This document shows positions 1-9,938 of a DNA stretch of 64,000 nt, one piece after another. Within the stretch, counting starts at the first letter, position 1. The number at the start of each line of letters is the position of its first letter. The DNA is taken from assembly GCF_003966155.1 (NCBI RefSeq), contig NZ_RXNS01000004.1, positions 124,001 to 188,000 on the forward strand, read 5' to 3'. The stretch is from Halomonas nitroreducens. GTDB lineage: Bacteria > Pseudomonadota > Gammaproteobacteria > Pseudomonadales > Halomonadaceae. Made by a program: the position numbers and the translations under genes. The notes under the pieces are model-generated. The model was given only the letters and a program-made list of their open reading frames with translations. It was not told where the DNA came from and ran no database searches.

Positions 1-9
1 TCCCGAAGG

Positions 10-423
10 TCAGTCGCTGTCCGGCAGCACATAGGTGGCCGTGACCAGGGCCACCGGCGCCTCGTCGCCGGCGGAGAACAGCTGGACCTCGCCCACGGCG
101 AGGCGACGCCCCAGCTTGAGCAGGCGCGCGTTGGCGATGATGTCGCGGTCGCCGCGGGGACGGCGCAGGAAGCGACAGTGCAGGTCGCTGGTCACCGCCA
201 TCGGCTCGGGGCCGATCTGGGCCAGGATGGCCACGTAGAGGCAGACATCGGCGAGCCCCATGAGGGTGGGGCCGGAGACGCTGGCGCCGGGCCTCAGGTG
301 CTCGTCCTCGATGGCCAGGCTCATGGTGGCCCGCATCTCGTCGACGCCCTCGATGGTACCGGAACGCTGGGGGAAGACCTCGTCGAGGAAGTCCTCGATG
401 GCGGCGGCGGTCATCACGGTCAT
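10..423 (-). CDS. PaaI-family hotdog-fold thioesterase
   Basis: This 137-residue protein looks like a small hotdog-fold acyl-CoA thioesterase of the PaaI/YbgC type, expected to hydrolyse CoA thioesters in the cytoplasm; the substrate is unknown. The central stretch around residues 46-65 (SGPTLMGLADVCLYVAI) has the shape of the hotdog helix, although the usual HGG is replaced by SGP. The start at 423 is preceded by a good AGGGAG ribosome site; an in-frame ATG further upstream has none. It lies downstream of malate synthase on the same strand, about 150 bases away, so co-transcription is possible but not shown. Family assignment is fairly sure; function is not. Confidence 0.75.
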   Translation of the reverse strand: MTVMTAAAIEDFLDEVFPQRSGTIEGVDEMRATMSLAIEDEHLRPGASVSGPTLMGLADVCLYVAILAQIGPEPMAVTSDLHCRFLRRPRGDRDIIANARLLKLGRRLAVGEVQLFSAGDEAPVALVTATYVLPDSD

Positions 424-569
424 GGGGCGCTCCCTGCGGCAATGGACGATGGCCCCCAAGATAGCCCAGCCACCCGGCGGCGCACAGTCCTCCAAGGTCG
501 AGCCCGACGCGCGTCGCCCCCCGGCCTGGCGACCGGAGGGCGACCTGTCAGGGGGCGCCGGGGGCCGAC

Positions 570-2744
570 TCAGCCGGCCTTGTGCACTGCACGCCAGTGA
601 TGCAGCAGCGGCTCGGTGTAGCCGGCGGGCTGCGCGAGCCCCTTGAAGATCAGGTCCGAGGCAGCCTGGAAGGCGTGGGAGGCGGAGAAGTCGGCGCTCA
701 TCGGCGTGTAGTCCGGGTCGCCGGCGTTCTGCTCGTCCACCACCTTGGCCATGCGCTCCAGGGTCGCCCGGACCCGGTCGGCATCCACCACGCCATGGTG
801 CAGCCAGTTGGCCACGTGCTGGCTGGAGATCCGCAGGGTGGCGCGGTCCTCCATCAGGCCCACGTCATGGATGTCCGGCACCTTGGAACAGCCCACGCCG
901 TGCTCGACCCAGCGCACCACGTAGCCGAGGATGCCCTGGCAGTTGTTGTCGAGCTCCTGCTGGATCTCCTCGTCGGACCAGTCCGGGGTCTCGGCCACCG
1001 GCACCGTGAGCAGCTCATCCAGGAAGTCCGGCTCGCCCTGGGCCTCCAGCTCGCGCTGCACCTCGGCCACGTTGACCTGGTGATAGTGTAGGGCGTGCAG
1101 GGTCGCGGCAGTGGGCGACGGCACCCAGGCGGTGTTGGCGCCGGCCTTGGGATGGCCGATCTTCTGCTCCAGCATGGCGGCCATCAGATCCGGCATGGCC
1201 CACATGCCCTTGCCGATCTGAGCGTGGCCGCGCAGGCCGCAGGCCAGGCCGACCTGGACGTTGCTGCGCTCATAGGCGGCGATCCAGGTGCTGTTCTTCA
1301 TGTCACCCTTGCGGATCATCGGCCCGGCCTCCATGGCGGTGTGCATCTCGTCGCCGGTGCGATCGAGGAAGCCGGTGTTGATGAACACCACCCGGGAGGT
1401 CGCCTCGTTGATGCAGGCCTTGAGGTTGACCGAGGTGCGGCGCTCCTCGTCCATGATGCCCATCTTGAGGGTGTCCCGGGCCATGCCCAGCAGGTCCTCT
1501 ACGCGGCCGAACAGCTCGTTGGCGAAGGCCACTTCCCGGGGGCCGTGCATCTTCGGCTTGACGATGTACACCGAGCCCTGGCGGGAGTTGCACGGCTGCG
1601 CTGCATCCTTCTGGAGGTCGTGCAGGGCGACCAGGCTGGTGACGATGCCGTCGAGGATGCCCTCGGGCAGTTCGTTGCCCTCGGCATCGAGCACCGCCGG
1701 GGTGGTCATCAGATGGCCGACGTTGCGCACGAACAGCAGGGCACGGCCCGGCAGGGTCACCTCGCCCCCCTGGGGGGCGGTCCAGGTCCGGTCATCGTGC
1801 AGGCGGCGGGTAAAGGACTTGCCTCCCTTCTCGATCTGTTCCTCGAGGTCGCCCTTCATCAGGCCCAGCCAGTTGGCATAGACCCCGACCTTGTCCTCGG
1901 CATCCACCGCGGCCACGGAATCCTCGCAGTCCATGATGGCGGTCAGCGCCGCCTCGACGACCACGTCCTTGACCCCCGCCGGGTCGGTCTTGCCGATGGG
2001 GTGGCCGGCATCGACCTGGATTTCCAGGTGCAGGCCGTTGTTGACCAGCAGGATGGCGGAGGGCGCGTCGGCTTCGCCCTGGTAGCCGACCAACTTGCCC
2101 GGCTCCTTGAGGCCGGTCTCGCGGCCGCCGTCCAGGGTCACCGTGAGGTGACCGTCACGCAGGGCATATTTCACCGCGTCGCCGTGCGAGCCGGTCGCCA
2201 GCGGCGCGGCCCGGTCGAGTACGCCACGCGCGTAGGCGATGACCTTCTCCGCGCGCTTGGGGTTGAAGCTCTCACCCTTCTCGGCGCCATCCTCCTCGGC
2301 GATGGCGTCGGTGCCATAGAGGGCATCGTAGAGGCTGCCCCAGCGGGCATTGGCGGCATTCAGGGCATAGCGGGCATTGTTGACCGGCACCACCAGCTGC
2401 GGCCCGGCCTGCACGGCGATCTCGCGGTCGACATCGCTGGTGGTGACCTGGACCTGGGCGGGCGCCTGCTCGAGGTAGCCGATCCGCTCGAGGAAGCCGC
2501 GATAGGCCGGCATGTCACGGACCGGCCCCGGGTTCTCGCGGTGCCAGGCATCGAGCTCGCCCTGCAGGCGGTCGCGCTCGGCGAGCAGTTCGCGGTTCTT
2601 CGGTGTCAGATCATGAAACAGGGCGTCCACGCCGCGCCAGAAGTCGTCGGGGTCGACCCCGGTGCCCGGCAGGGCCTGCTCGTTGATGAAACGGTCCAGC
2701 TCGGCGGCCACTTGAAGGCGGTGGCGGGTAATGCGTTGGGTCAT
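570..2744 (-). CDS. glcB: Malate synthase G
   Basis: Condenses glyoxylate and acetyl-CoA to malate in the glyoxylate/glycolate pathway. The 724-residue length is that of the monomeric G isoform (about 720), not the 530-residue A isoform. The family signature [11 protein letters not shown] is at about residues 271-281 and is followed by the RNVGHLM and [10 protein letters not shown] active-site segments. The start has an AGGAG site eight bases upstream. No isocitrate lyase or glycolate oxidase gene is nearby, so the gene stands alone. A palindrome of IclR-operator type lies about 90 bases upstream of the start (see 2830-2848), which suggests control by an IclR-family regulator. Confidence 0.97.
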   Translation of the reverse strand: MTQRITRHRLQVAAELDRFINEQALPGTGVDPDDFWRGVDALFHDLTPKNRELLAERDRLQGELDAWHRENPGPVRDMPAYRGFLERIGYLEQAPAQVQVTTSDVDREIAVQAGPQLVVPVNNARYALNAANARWGSLYDALYGTDAIAEEDGAEKGESFNPKRAEKVIAYARGVLDRAAPLATGSHGDAVKYALRDGHLTVTLDGGRETGLKEPGKLVGYQGEADAPSAILLVNNGLHLEIQVDAGHPIGKTDPAGVKDVVVEAALTAIMDCEDSVAAVDAEDKVGVYANWLGLMKGDLEEQIEKGGKSFTRRLHDDRTWTAPQGGEVTLPGRALLFVRNVGHLMTTPAVLDAEGNELPEGILDGIVTSLVALHDLQKDAAQPCNSRQGSVYIVKPKMHGPREVAFANELFGRVEDLLGMARDTLKMGIMDEERRTSVNLKACINEATSRVVFINTGFLDRTGDEMHTAMEAGPMIRKGDMKNSTWIAAYERSNVQVGLACGLRGHAQIGKGMWAMPDLMAAMLEQKIGHPKAGANTAWVPSPTAATLHALHYHQVNVAEVQRELEAQGEPDFLDELLTVPVAETPDWSDEEIQQELDNNCQGILGYVVRWVEHGVGCSKVPDIHDVGLMEDRATLRISSQHVANWLHHGVVDADRVRATLERMAKVVDEQNAGDPDYTPMSADFSASHAFQAASDLIFKGLAQPAGYTEPLLHHWRAVHKAG

Positions 2745-2829
2745 GGGGTCGTTCTCCTATGCGTGGCGATCCGGCGCCCCCTTGGCACCGAACAGCCGGA
2801 CAGGGAAAGGTGACTGCGTGACAAGATTT

Positions 2830-2848
2830 TGTGGAAATTGCTTCCACA
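2830..2848. promoter_or_regulatory. IclR-type operator upstream of glcB
   Basis: The sequence TGTGGAA-ATTGC-TTCCACA is a perfect 7-bp inverted repeat with a 5-bp centre. Its GGAA-N5-TTCC core matches the published IclR operator consensus TGGAAATNATTTCCA in arm sequence and spacing. It sits in the 240-bp gap between the divergent malate synthase and hydrolase genes. The palindrome is seen directly; the regulator is inferred. Confidence 0.6.
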
Positions 2849-2984
2849 TGTAAACCCGAAGCCGGCGGACATCCCCGCAGGGTAGACCAAAAGACGAGAG
2901 CCGGTAGTCTGACTCCCATCATTAATGAACAGTGGTTCCGCTCTCAGCAAGGCGCTAGCATGAGCAGTCACTGCGGAGGACTCG

Positions 2985-3977
2985 ATGAGCGATTTCAGCC
3001 CCCTACAGGCCCTGGGCCCGATTGCGCCGGCCGACCGAACCGGCCAGGATCTCGAGCGCTATCTCGGCCATTATGGCCTGGCGCCGCTGCTGGCCGAGCA
3101 CGTGGGGCTCTACGTGGGCTACGTGGACGCTCACGGCTTCCGCCTGTGGACCCAGGTCTGGAGCCCGCCGGCCCCCATCGGCACAGCCTTCGTGGTGCAT
3201 GGCTACTATGACCACCTGGGGCTCTACCGTCACCTGCTGGAGTGCCTGCTGGATCGCGGCTGGCGGGTGGTGCTCTGGGACCTGCCGGGGCACGGGCTGT
3301 CGAGCGGCACGCGGGCTTCCATCGGTGACTTCGACGAGTACGGCGACTGCCTGCGCAGCCTGCAACACTACCTGGCCACCCGGGACCTGGCTCCCCAGCC
3401 CTGGCTCGGCATCGGTCAGAGTACCGGGGCGGCAATACTCGCCACCGACGCCCTGCGCCGGGGCGATGATGGCCATTGGGCCGGCCTGGCCCTGCTCGCC
3501 CCGCTGGTGCGCCCCTGGGGCTGGTCCCAGTCGAGCTGGCTGCATCGCCTGGTAGGGCCCTTTGTCCGCTCGGTCCCGCGCCGCTTCCGCGACAATTCCA
3601 CGGACCGCGACTTCGCCACCTTCCTGCGCGAGGGCGACCCGCTGCAGCCAGACCGCCTGGCCATGGAGTGGGTCGACGCCATGCGGCGCTGGATGCCGCA
3701 GCTGCTGTCCCTGCCGGCCAGCTCGGTACCGACCCTGATCCTGCAGGGCGAACAGGACCTGACCGTGGACTGGGAGTGGAACCTCGAGGTGCTGGAGAGC
3801 AAGTTTCCCAACGCCGAGATTCACCGCCATCCCGAGGCCCGTCACCACCTGGTCAATGAGGCCGAGCCGATCCGTCGCACGCTGTTCAATGAGCTGGAGC
3901 GGTTCATCGCCGGCCTCGAGCCCCATCGCGACGACCGGCCGTCGCTGGCATCGCGCCGGAGGCGCTCGGCCCCATGA
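2985..3977 (+). CDS. Alpha/beta hydrolase (monoacylglycerol lipase-like)
   Basis: A 330-residue serine hydrolase of the lysophospholipase/monoacylglycerol lipase type. The oxyanion segment VHGYYDH is near residue 71, the nucleophile elbow GQSTG has Ser at about 146, the acid is probably Asp in EQDLTVDW, and the catalytic His lies in EARHHLVNE near residue 286. No signal peptide is visible, so it is probably cytoplasmic. The stop overlaps the start of the lipoprotein gene by four bases (ATGA), so the two are translationally coupled. The substrate cannot be told from sequence. Confidence 0.88.
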   Translation: MSDFSPLQALGPIAPADRTGQDLERYLGHYGLAPLLAEHVGLYVGYVDAHGFRLWTQVWSPPAPIGTAFVVHGYYDHLGLYRHLLECLLDRGWRVVLWDLPGHGLSSGTRASIGDFDEYGDCLRSLQHYLATRDLAPQPWLGIGQSTGAAILATDALRRGDDGHWAGLALLAPLVRPWGWSQSSWLHRLVGPFVRSVPRRFRDNSTDRDFATFLREGDPLQPDRLAMEWVDAMRRWMPQLLSLPASSVPTLILQGEQDLTVDWEWNLEVLESKFPNAEIHRHPEARHHLVNEAEPIRRTLFNELERFIAGLEPHRDDRPSLASRRRRSAP

Positions 3978-4459
3978 CCCGACGCCTGCCGCTGCTGCTT
4001 CTGCCCCTGCTGGTGCTCGCGGGTTGCGCCGGCGCCCCGGAACCCCCTCAGACGGTGCGCCAGGCGCTGCTGGGCCTCGGCAAGCGGGCCGCCGAGCAAG
4101 TGGCGACCACATCGGCGCTGCCCCGCCCCACCGCCGACCAGGTCCTGCTGCTGGCCATGCCCGAGGTCGATCCCGACCTCCAGGTGGACGACACACGCCT
4201 GCTCGAGAGCCTGACCCGGGCCCTGCTCGGCATCGAGCAGGGTCCCCAGGTCCTCGACTGGCAGCCGACCCTGTCCGAGGGCGCCGGCCGCAACCAGTGG
4301 CGCCTGGACAGCCGGCTGATGGCCACGGGCCCGCGACTGACGCTGTCCGACCGGCAGCTGCTCCCCTACCGCCTGAAGCTGGCCCTGCGCCGCCCCGGCG
4401 ACGAAGGAGCCGTCTGGGAGTCCCAGATCGACGGTGCCCTGGATGCCTCCGCGCTCTAG
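3974..4459 (+). CDS. Putative outer-membrane lipoprotein
   Basis: A 161-residue protein with a type II signal peptide: a basic start (MTRR), a leucine-rich core and the lipobox LAGC with the lipidated Cys near residue 18. The mature part contains a stretch (residues 55-80, DQVLLLAMPEVDPDLQVDDT) that loosely resembles the LpoB family of penicillin-binding-protein activators, where a similar strand is followed by a helix. That similarity is from memory and weak. The start overlaps the hydrolase stop (ATGA). It converges on comM with only 20 bases between. The lipoprotein call is good; the function is unknown. Confidence 0.75.
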   Translation: MTRRLPLLLLPLLVLAGCAGAPEPPQTVRQALLGLGKRAAEQVATTSALPRPTADQVLLLAMPEVDPDLQVDDTRLLESLTRALLGIEQGPQVLDWQPTLSEGAGRNQWRLDSRLMATGPRLTLSDRQLLPYRLKLALRRPGDEGAVWESQIDGALDASAL

Positions 4460-4479
4460 GCAACGCCCTGCCCGCGCCC

Positions 4480-5985
4480 TCAGCCACCGTTGAGCAACCG
4501 ATCGAGCTGGCGATAGCCGATGGCCTCGATCAGCTGCTCACGGCCAGGACGCGGCAGACCGGCCAAGTCGGCCAGGGTCAGGGCCACCCGCAGCACCCGG
4601 TGGTAGGCCCGCGCCGAGAACTTCAGCCGTTCCAGCACCCCGGCCAGCCAGACGCGGTCACCGGCGTCGAGGGCACAGGCACGCTCCAGCTCGCCCCCCG
4701 CCAGGTGGGCATTGAGCGCCCCCCTGGCCAGCTGGCGCTCGCGGGCCCCCAGCACCCGGGCGCGTACCGTCGCCGAGCCCTCCCCGGGCTCCCGGGAGGT
4801 CAGTTGCTCGGGCGGCAGCGCGGGCACCTCCACCTGCAGATCGATGCGATCCAGCAGCGGTCCCGACAGGCGCGCCTGGTAGCGCTGGATCTGGGCTGCG
4901 GTGCACTGGCAGGCCTGGCGGGGGTCCCCCAGGTGGCCACAGGGACAGGGGTTCATCGCCGCCACCAGCTGGAAGCGCGCCGGATAGCAGCGCTCGTGAT
5001 TGGCCCGGGCGATGTGGATCCGTCCGGATTCCATGGGCTCGCGCATCACCTCGAGCACCTGGCGGGAGAACTCCGGCAGCTCGTCGAGGAACAGCACCCC
5101 GTGGTGGGCCAGGGAGATCTCCCCGGGTCGTGGTCGCGAGCCGCCGCCGACCAGGGCCACCGCGCTGGCGGTGTGGTGCGGGGCGCGGAAGGGCCGGCGG
5201 CCCCACTGCTCGGTGAGCGGCAGGCCACTCACCGAGCGCACCGCCGCCACCTCGAGGGCCTCGTCCTCGCCGAGCGGCGGCAGGATGCCCGGCAGCCGAC
5301 TGGCCAGCATGGTCTTGCCGGTGCCGGGAGGGCCAGCGAACAGCAGGTTGTGGCCCCCGGCCGCCGCCACCTCCAGCGCCCGACGCGCCTGGTGCTGGCC
5401 GCGCACTTCGCAGAGGTCGGCTCCGGGGGCCTCGCGTGTCGCCGGCCGGCCCAGCCGGTGGGCGGGAATGGGCGCCTGGCCCAGCAGATGGGCCACGACC
5501 TCGAGCAGGTGGGCAGCGGGCAGCACCTCGAGTTCCCCGGCCAGCGCCGCCTCGTCGGCGTTGGCAACCGGCACGATCAGCCGGCGCCCGGCGCGGCGCG
5601 ATGCCAGGGCCAGGGGCAGCACGCCGGTCACCGGTCGCAGGGCCCCGTCCAGGGCCAGCTCGCCCACGCATTCGGTCGCCTCGAGGGCCTCGGCGGGCAC
5701 CTGGCCGGAGGCCACCAGCAGCCCCAGGGCAATGGGCAGGTCGAAGCGACCGCCGTCCTTGGGCAGGTCGGCGGGCGCCAGGTTGAGGGTGATGCGTCGC
5801 AGGGGGAAGTCGAAGCCGGCATTGATCAGGGCGCTGCGCACCCGCTCGCGGCTCTCCTTGACCGCCGCCTCCGGCAAGCCGACCAGGGTGATGCCGGGCA
5901 GGCCGTTGGCCAGGTGCACCTCCACCAGGACCTCGGGGGCCTCGAGGCCAAGCCCGGCCCGGGTGCGAATGATTGCTAGCGTCAT
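4480..5985 (-). CDS. comM: YifB/ComM family Mg-chelatase-like AAA+ ATPase
   Basis: A 501-residue AAA+ protein of the ComM family, a hexameric helicase that promotes branch migration during natural transformation. It has the N-terminal ChlI-like domain (residues 1-180), Walker A GPPGTGKT near residue 218, Walker B-like LFLDELPEF and the C-terminal magnesium-chelatase domain ending at the Gly-Gly stop. A CxC(x6)CxC cluster (CPCGHLGDPRQACQC) near residue 355 is typical of the family. It is full length. It is followed by ubiK upstream on the same strand, the order found in Pseudomonas. Confidence 0.95.
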   Translation of the reverse strand: MTLAIIRTRAGLGLEAPEVLVEVHLANGLPGITLVGLPEAAVKESRERVRSALINAGFDFPLRRITLNLAPADLPKDGGRFDLPIALGLLVASGQVPAEALEATECVGELALDGALRPVTGVLPLALASRRAGRRLIVPVANADEAALAGELEVLPAAHLLEVVAHLLGQAPIPAHRLGRPATREAPGADLCEVRGQHQARRALEVAAAGGHNLLFAGPPGTGKTMLASRLPGILPPLGEDEALEVAAVRSVSGLPLTEQWGRRPFRAPHHTASAVALVGGGSRPRPGEISLAHHGVLFLDELPEFSRQVLEVMREPMESGRIHIARANHERCYPARFQLVAAMNPCPCGHLGDPRQACQCTAAQIQRYQARLSGPLLDRIDLQVEVPALPPEQLTSREPGEGSATVRARVLGARERQLARGALNAHLAGGELERACALDAGDRVWLAGVLERLKFSARAYHRVLRVALTLADLAGLPRPGREQLIEAIGYRQLDRLLNGG

Positions 5986-6049
5986 CGGCGGTCCCTCGCG
6001 CGTTGCCTGCCCTCAGGCTAGCCCAGCACCGGGGGGACCGCTCGATGGC

Positions 6050-6403
6050 TTAGCGGCCGGCCTCGCCGGCGCTGGTATCCTCATCGGGCGCCTCGGGGGG
6101 CTCCGGTGCCTCGACGGCCGGGGCCGGTGCCGGTGCCTCGTGGTCGGCGCCCGGCCGGGAAGTCTCCAGCGCCTCTTCGAGGGCCGCGACCTGCTTCTCC
6201 AGGGCCTCGACCCGGCCGCGGGTACGCTGCAGCACGTCCATCAGGATGTCGAAGTCCTCCCGAGACACCAGCTCCAGACGGTCGAAGGCGCCCCGCACGA
6301 CCTGCTGGATACCCTTCTGCACCTCCTCGGGAGCCTGGGACGCGCCCTGCAGGCGTTCGCCGATCTGCTGAGCCAGTCGACTGATGCGATCTTGGCTGAC
6401 CAT
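6050..6403 (-). CDS. ubiK: Ubiquinone biosynthesis accessory factor UbiK (BMFP)
   Basis: A 117-residue member of the YqiC/BMFP family. UbiK binds UbiJ and lipids and assists aerobic ubiquinone synthesis. Residues 1-80 form the conserved region, with the DRISRLAQQIGERL start and a coiled coil RVEALEKQVAALEEALE that normally trimerises. The last 35 residues are a low-complexity Ala/Pro/Glu tail, longer than in E. coli. The start has a GGAGAG site. It lies between comM and the divergent glnK, as in Pseudomonas. Confidence 0.9.
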   Translation of the reverse strand: MVSQDRISRLAQQIGERLQGASQAPEEVQKGIQQVVRGAFDRLELVSREDFDILMDVLQRTRGRVEALEKQVAALEEALETSRPGADHEAPAPAPAVEAPEPPEAPDEDTSAGEAGR

Positions 6404-6617
6404 GGTGTCTCTCCTGAACGGTGGTGGAATGGCTGTCTGACAGGATACGCAAGGCGCTGGCGGCGCGCATTCCCCGCGCTCGCTTCTTCATGGCGCAGGC
6501 CCGCCGCGGATCGGCACCAAGACGGTGCATCGGCGCGACCCGGCCGCGCAGCGCCGGCGTGACCGTCCCCTTCACTATCTCTCCAACCCCATGAATTGGC
6601 GATTGTAATCAGCTTAT

Positions 6618-6633
6618 TGGCATGGATTACGCA
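6618..6633 (+). promoter_or_regulatory. Sigma-54-like promoter of glnK-amtB
   Basis: TGGCAT-N5-ACGCA matches the sigma-54 -24/-12 pattern TGGCAC-N5-TTGCA, with GG and GC exactly 12 bases apart. It ends 64 bases before the glnK start. RpoN-dependent expression of glnK-amtB under nitrogen limitation is well established in related bacteria, so position and partner support the call. The -12 element has two deviations (AC for TT). I did not see a convincing NtrC site upstream. Confidence 0.6.
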
Positions 6634-6679
6634 GGAGCTTGGTGACATGCACCGTGCGGCACCATGCCGCTCTCACTAG

Positions 6680-7036
<357 letters not shown>

Positions 7037-7076
7037 TCACCGACCGCCTTTCCTTTTCCGACACGGAGAGAGAGCC

Positions 7077-8399
7077 ATGACAGAACTTGCCGAGTTGAGC
7101 TATGCGCTCGACACCTTTTACTTCCTGATCTGCGGCGCCCTGGTGATGTGGATGGCCGCCGGCTTCTCGATGCTCGAGGCCGGACTGGTCCGCTCCAAGA
7201 ACACCGCGGAGATCCTCACCAAGAACATCGCGCTGTTCGCCGTCGCCTGCACCATGTACCTGCTGGTGGGCTACGCCATCATGTACTCCAGCAGTGCCGG
7301 CGGCTTCCTGCCCAACCTGGGCATGCTGATCGGCGGCGAGAACCCGGTCGACGCCGTGCTGGCCGGCGGCGACGACGCCCCCTACTACTCCATGCGCTCC
7401 GACTTCTTCTTCCAGGTCGTGTTCGTGGCCACCGCCATGTCCATCGTCTCCGGGGCCGTGGCCGAGCGCATGAAGCTGTGGGCCTTCCTCGCCTTCGCCG
7501 TGGTCATGACCGGGGTCATCTACCCGGTCTCGGGCTACTGGACCTGGGGCGGCGGCTGGCTCGCCGAGGTCGGCTACTCCGACTATGCCGGCTCCGGGAT
7601 CGTGCACCTGGCCGGGGCCGCCGCGGCGCTGGCCGGCGTGCTGGTCCTCGGGCCCCGCAAGGGCAAGTACGGCAAGGACGGCAGCATCTTCGCCATTCCC
7701 GGCGCCAACCTGCCGCTGGCCACCCTCGGTACCTTCATCCTGTGGATGGGCTGGTTCGGCTTCAACGGCGGGTCCGAGCTGAAGATGTCCGACGTGTCCT
7801 CCGCCAATAACGTCGCCCAGGTGTTCGTCAACACCAATGCGGCCGCCGCCGGCGGGGTCATCGCCGCCCTGATCCTGGCCAAGCTGTGGTTCCGCAAGGC
7901 CGACCTGACCATGGCCCTGAACGGCGCCATTGCCGGCCTGGTGGCCATTACTGCCGATCCGCTGTCGCCCAGCGCCCTGGGCGCGACCCTGATCGGCGGT
8001 GTGGGCGGCCTGCTGGTGGTGGCGTCCATCGTCAGCCTCGACAAGCTGAAGCTCGACGACCCGGTCGGTGCGATCTCCGCCCACGGCGTGGTGGGCATCT
8101 GGGGCGTGCTGGCGGTGCCGCTGTCGAATGCCGACGCCGGCTTCGGTGCCCAGCTGATCGGCATCCTCGGTATCTTCACCTGGGTGTTCGCCGCCAGCCT
8201 GGCCGTGTGGCTGATCATCAAGGCCGTGATGGGCATCCGGGTCAGCGAGGAAGAGGAGTACGAGGGCGTCGACCTGGCCGAATGCGGCCTGGAGGCCTAC
8301 CCCGAGTTCACCGTCTCCAAGGTGCATGGCGGTGGCTCCGGCCGCGGTCGGCGCGAGGGCATCGGCCACTCCCAGCCGCTGACGTCGAGCGCCGAGTGA
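7077..8399 (+). CDS. amtB: Ammonium transporter
   Basis: A 440-residue Amt/MEP/Rh channel that carries ammonium across the inner membrane. It starts directly at the first membrane helix with no signal peptide, as in many Halomonas and Pseudomonas copies. The family motif region DYAGSGIVHLAGAAAAL holds the first pore His, and DDPVGAISAHGVVGIWG the second of the twin histidines. The hydrophilic C-terminal tail of about 50 residues is the usual GlnK-interaction region. The start at 7077 follows GGAGAGAG. A hairpin terminator follows at 8418. It lies between two PII genes. Confidence 0.96.
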   Translation: MTELAELSYALDTFYFLICGALVMWMAAGFSMLEAGLVRSKNTAEILTKNIALFAVACTMYLLVGYAIMYSSSAGGFLPNLGMLIGGENPVDAVLAGGDDAPYYSMRSDFFFQVVFVATAMSIVSGAVAERMKLWAFLAFAVVMTGVIYPVSGYWTWGGGWLAEVGYSDYAGSGIVHLAGAAAALAGVLVLGPRKGKYGKDGSIFAIPGANLPLATLGTFILWMGWFGFNGGSELKMSDVSSANNVAQVFVNTNAAAAGGVIAALILAKLWFRKADLTMALNGAIAGLVAITADPLSPSALGATLIGGVGGLLVVASIVSLDKLKLDDPVGAISAHGVVGIWGVLAVPLSNADAGFGAQLIGILGIFTWVFAASLAVWLIIKAVMGIRVSEEEEYEGVDLAECGLEAYPEFTVSKVHGGGSGRGRREGIGHSQPLTSSAE

Positions 8400-8417
8400 C
8401 CCCGGCCACAGCCAACC

Positions 8418-8873
<456 letters not shown>

Positions 8874-8874
<1 letters not shown>

Positions 8875-8943
8875 GCTCGAAGCTCGAAGCTCGAAGCTCG
8901 AAGCTCGAAGCTCGAAGCTCGAAGCTCGAAGCTCGAAGCTCGA
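8874..8943. repeat. Ten tandem copies of the heptamer AGCTCGA
   Basis: Ten perfect copies of AGCTCGA run from the last base of the second PII gene's stop codon, followed by a partial AGC. The unit nearly pairs with itself (AGCT and TCGA are both palindromes), so the array can fold or slip. No open frame needs it. Such arrays are expected to vary in copy number between strains. Confidence 0.95.
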
Positions 8944-8980
8944 AGCAGAGTAGTATGCCGAGCTCCACTCCATGAACGTC

Positions 8981-9011
8981 AAACCCTCCGAGGCATCACC
9001 TCGGAGGGTTT
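8981..9011. terminator. Bidirectional hairpin terminator between PII gene and fpr
   Basis: A perfect 13-bp stem AAACCCTCCGAGG/CCTCGGAGGGTTT around a five-base loop. It lies between the convergent PII and fpr genes, with T-rich sequence on the plus side, and probably ends transcription from both. Confidence 0.85.
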
Positions 9012-9064
9012 GTCTTCCCGCTTCAAGCTTATGGCTTAGAACTCCCGGCGAAGCCGGGTCGCGC

Positions 9065-9841
9065 TTATTTCTCGACGAAGGCGCGCTCGATCACGTAGTC
9101 GCCGGGCTCGCCCATGCGCGGCGAGATGTTGAAGCCGAGCTCGTCGAGCAGGTCGCTGGTGTCGTCGAGCATCGCCGGGCTGCCGCAGATCATGGCGCGA
9201 TCCTGCTTGGGATCCAGGGCCGGCAGCCCGGTGTCCTCGGCGAGCTTGCCGCTGCGGATATGGTCGGTCAGGCGTCCCATGGTGTGGAACTCCTCACGGG
9301 TCACCGTGGGGTAGTAGACCAGCTTCTCGCTGATCTCCTCGCCCAGGTACTCGTGGGCCGGCAGCTCCTTGGTGATGAAGTTGGCGTAGGCCAGCTCGCT
9401 GACGCTGCGCACGCCGTGCACCAGCACGATCTTCTCGAAGCGCTCGTAGGCCTCGGGATCCTGGATCAGGCTCATGAACGGGGCCAGCCCGGTGCCGGTG
9501 GAGAGCAGGTAGAGGTTGCGCCCCGGCAGCAGGTCGTCGGTAACCAGGGTCCCGGTGGGCTTGCGGCTGACCATGATCTGGTCGCCGACCTTGAGGTGCT
9601 GCAAGCGCGAGGTCAGCGGGCCGTCCGGCACCTTGATGCTGAAGAACTCCAGGTGGTCCTCGTAGTTGGGGCTGGCGATGGAGTAGGCCCGCATCAGCGG
9701 CTTGCCGTCCACCTCCAGGCCGATCATCACGAACTGACCGTTCTTGAAGCGCAGGCTGCGCTCCCGGGTGGTCTTGAAGCTAAACAGGGTGTCGTTCCAG
9801 TGATGGACGCTGAGGACTTCTTCCAGGGCGAACTTGCTCAT
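9065..9841 (-). CDS. fpr: Ferredoxin/flavodoxin--NADP+ reductase
   Basis: A 258-residue FAD enzyme moving electrons between NADPH and ferredoxin or flavodoxin, linked to oxidative-stress response. The FAD motif RAYSIASPN is near residue 51, the NADP-binding GTGLAPFMSL near 116, and the C terminus ends in VEK, the mark of the bacterial subclass I FPR. The start at 9841 has an AGGAG site; a longer reading frame upstream has none. It is divergent from a LysR-type regulator, the arrangement of fpr-finR in Pseudomonas. Confidence 0.94.
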   Translation of the reverse strand: MSKFALEEVLSVHHWNDTLFSFKTTRERSLRFKNGQFVMIGLEVDGKPLMRAYSIASPNYEDHLEFFSIKVPDGPLTSRLQHLKVGDQIMVSRKPTGTLVTDDLLPGRNLYLLSTGTGLAPFMSLIQDPEAYERFEKIVLVHGVRSVSELAYANFITKELPAHEYLGEEISEKLVYYPTVTREEFHTMGRLTDHIRSGKLAEDTGLPALDPKQDRAMICGSPAMLDDTSDLLDELGFNISPRMGEPGDYVIERAFVEK

Positions 9842-9897
9842 GCCGGCTCCTATATATTCCCGAAACGCATAGTTGCGTCGATAAGTCTTTGCAGCTG

Positions 9898-9926
9898 ATT
9901 CTAAGAGAAGCGACAATATCTGTTAA
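9898..9926 (-). promoter_or_regulatory. Sigma-70-type promoter of fpr
   Basis: On the minus strand, TTAACA (9921-9926) and TAGAAT (9898-9903) are spaced by exactly 17 bases, ending 57 bases before the fpr start. The region is clearly more AT-rich than its surroundings. Confidence 0.6.
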
Positions 9927-9938
9927 ATGGGTTGTATG

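Noticed and set aside
1095..2813. A 572-codon open frame antisense to glcB
   Set aside because: It is the shadow of malate synthase G in high-GC sequence, with no start signal or recognisable domain.
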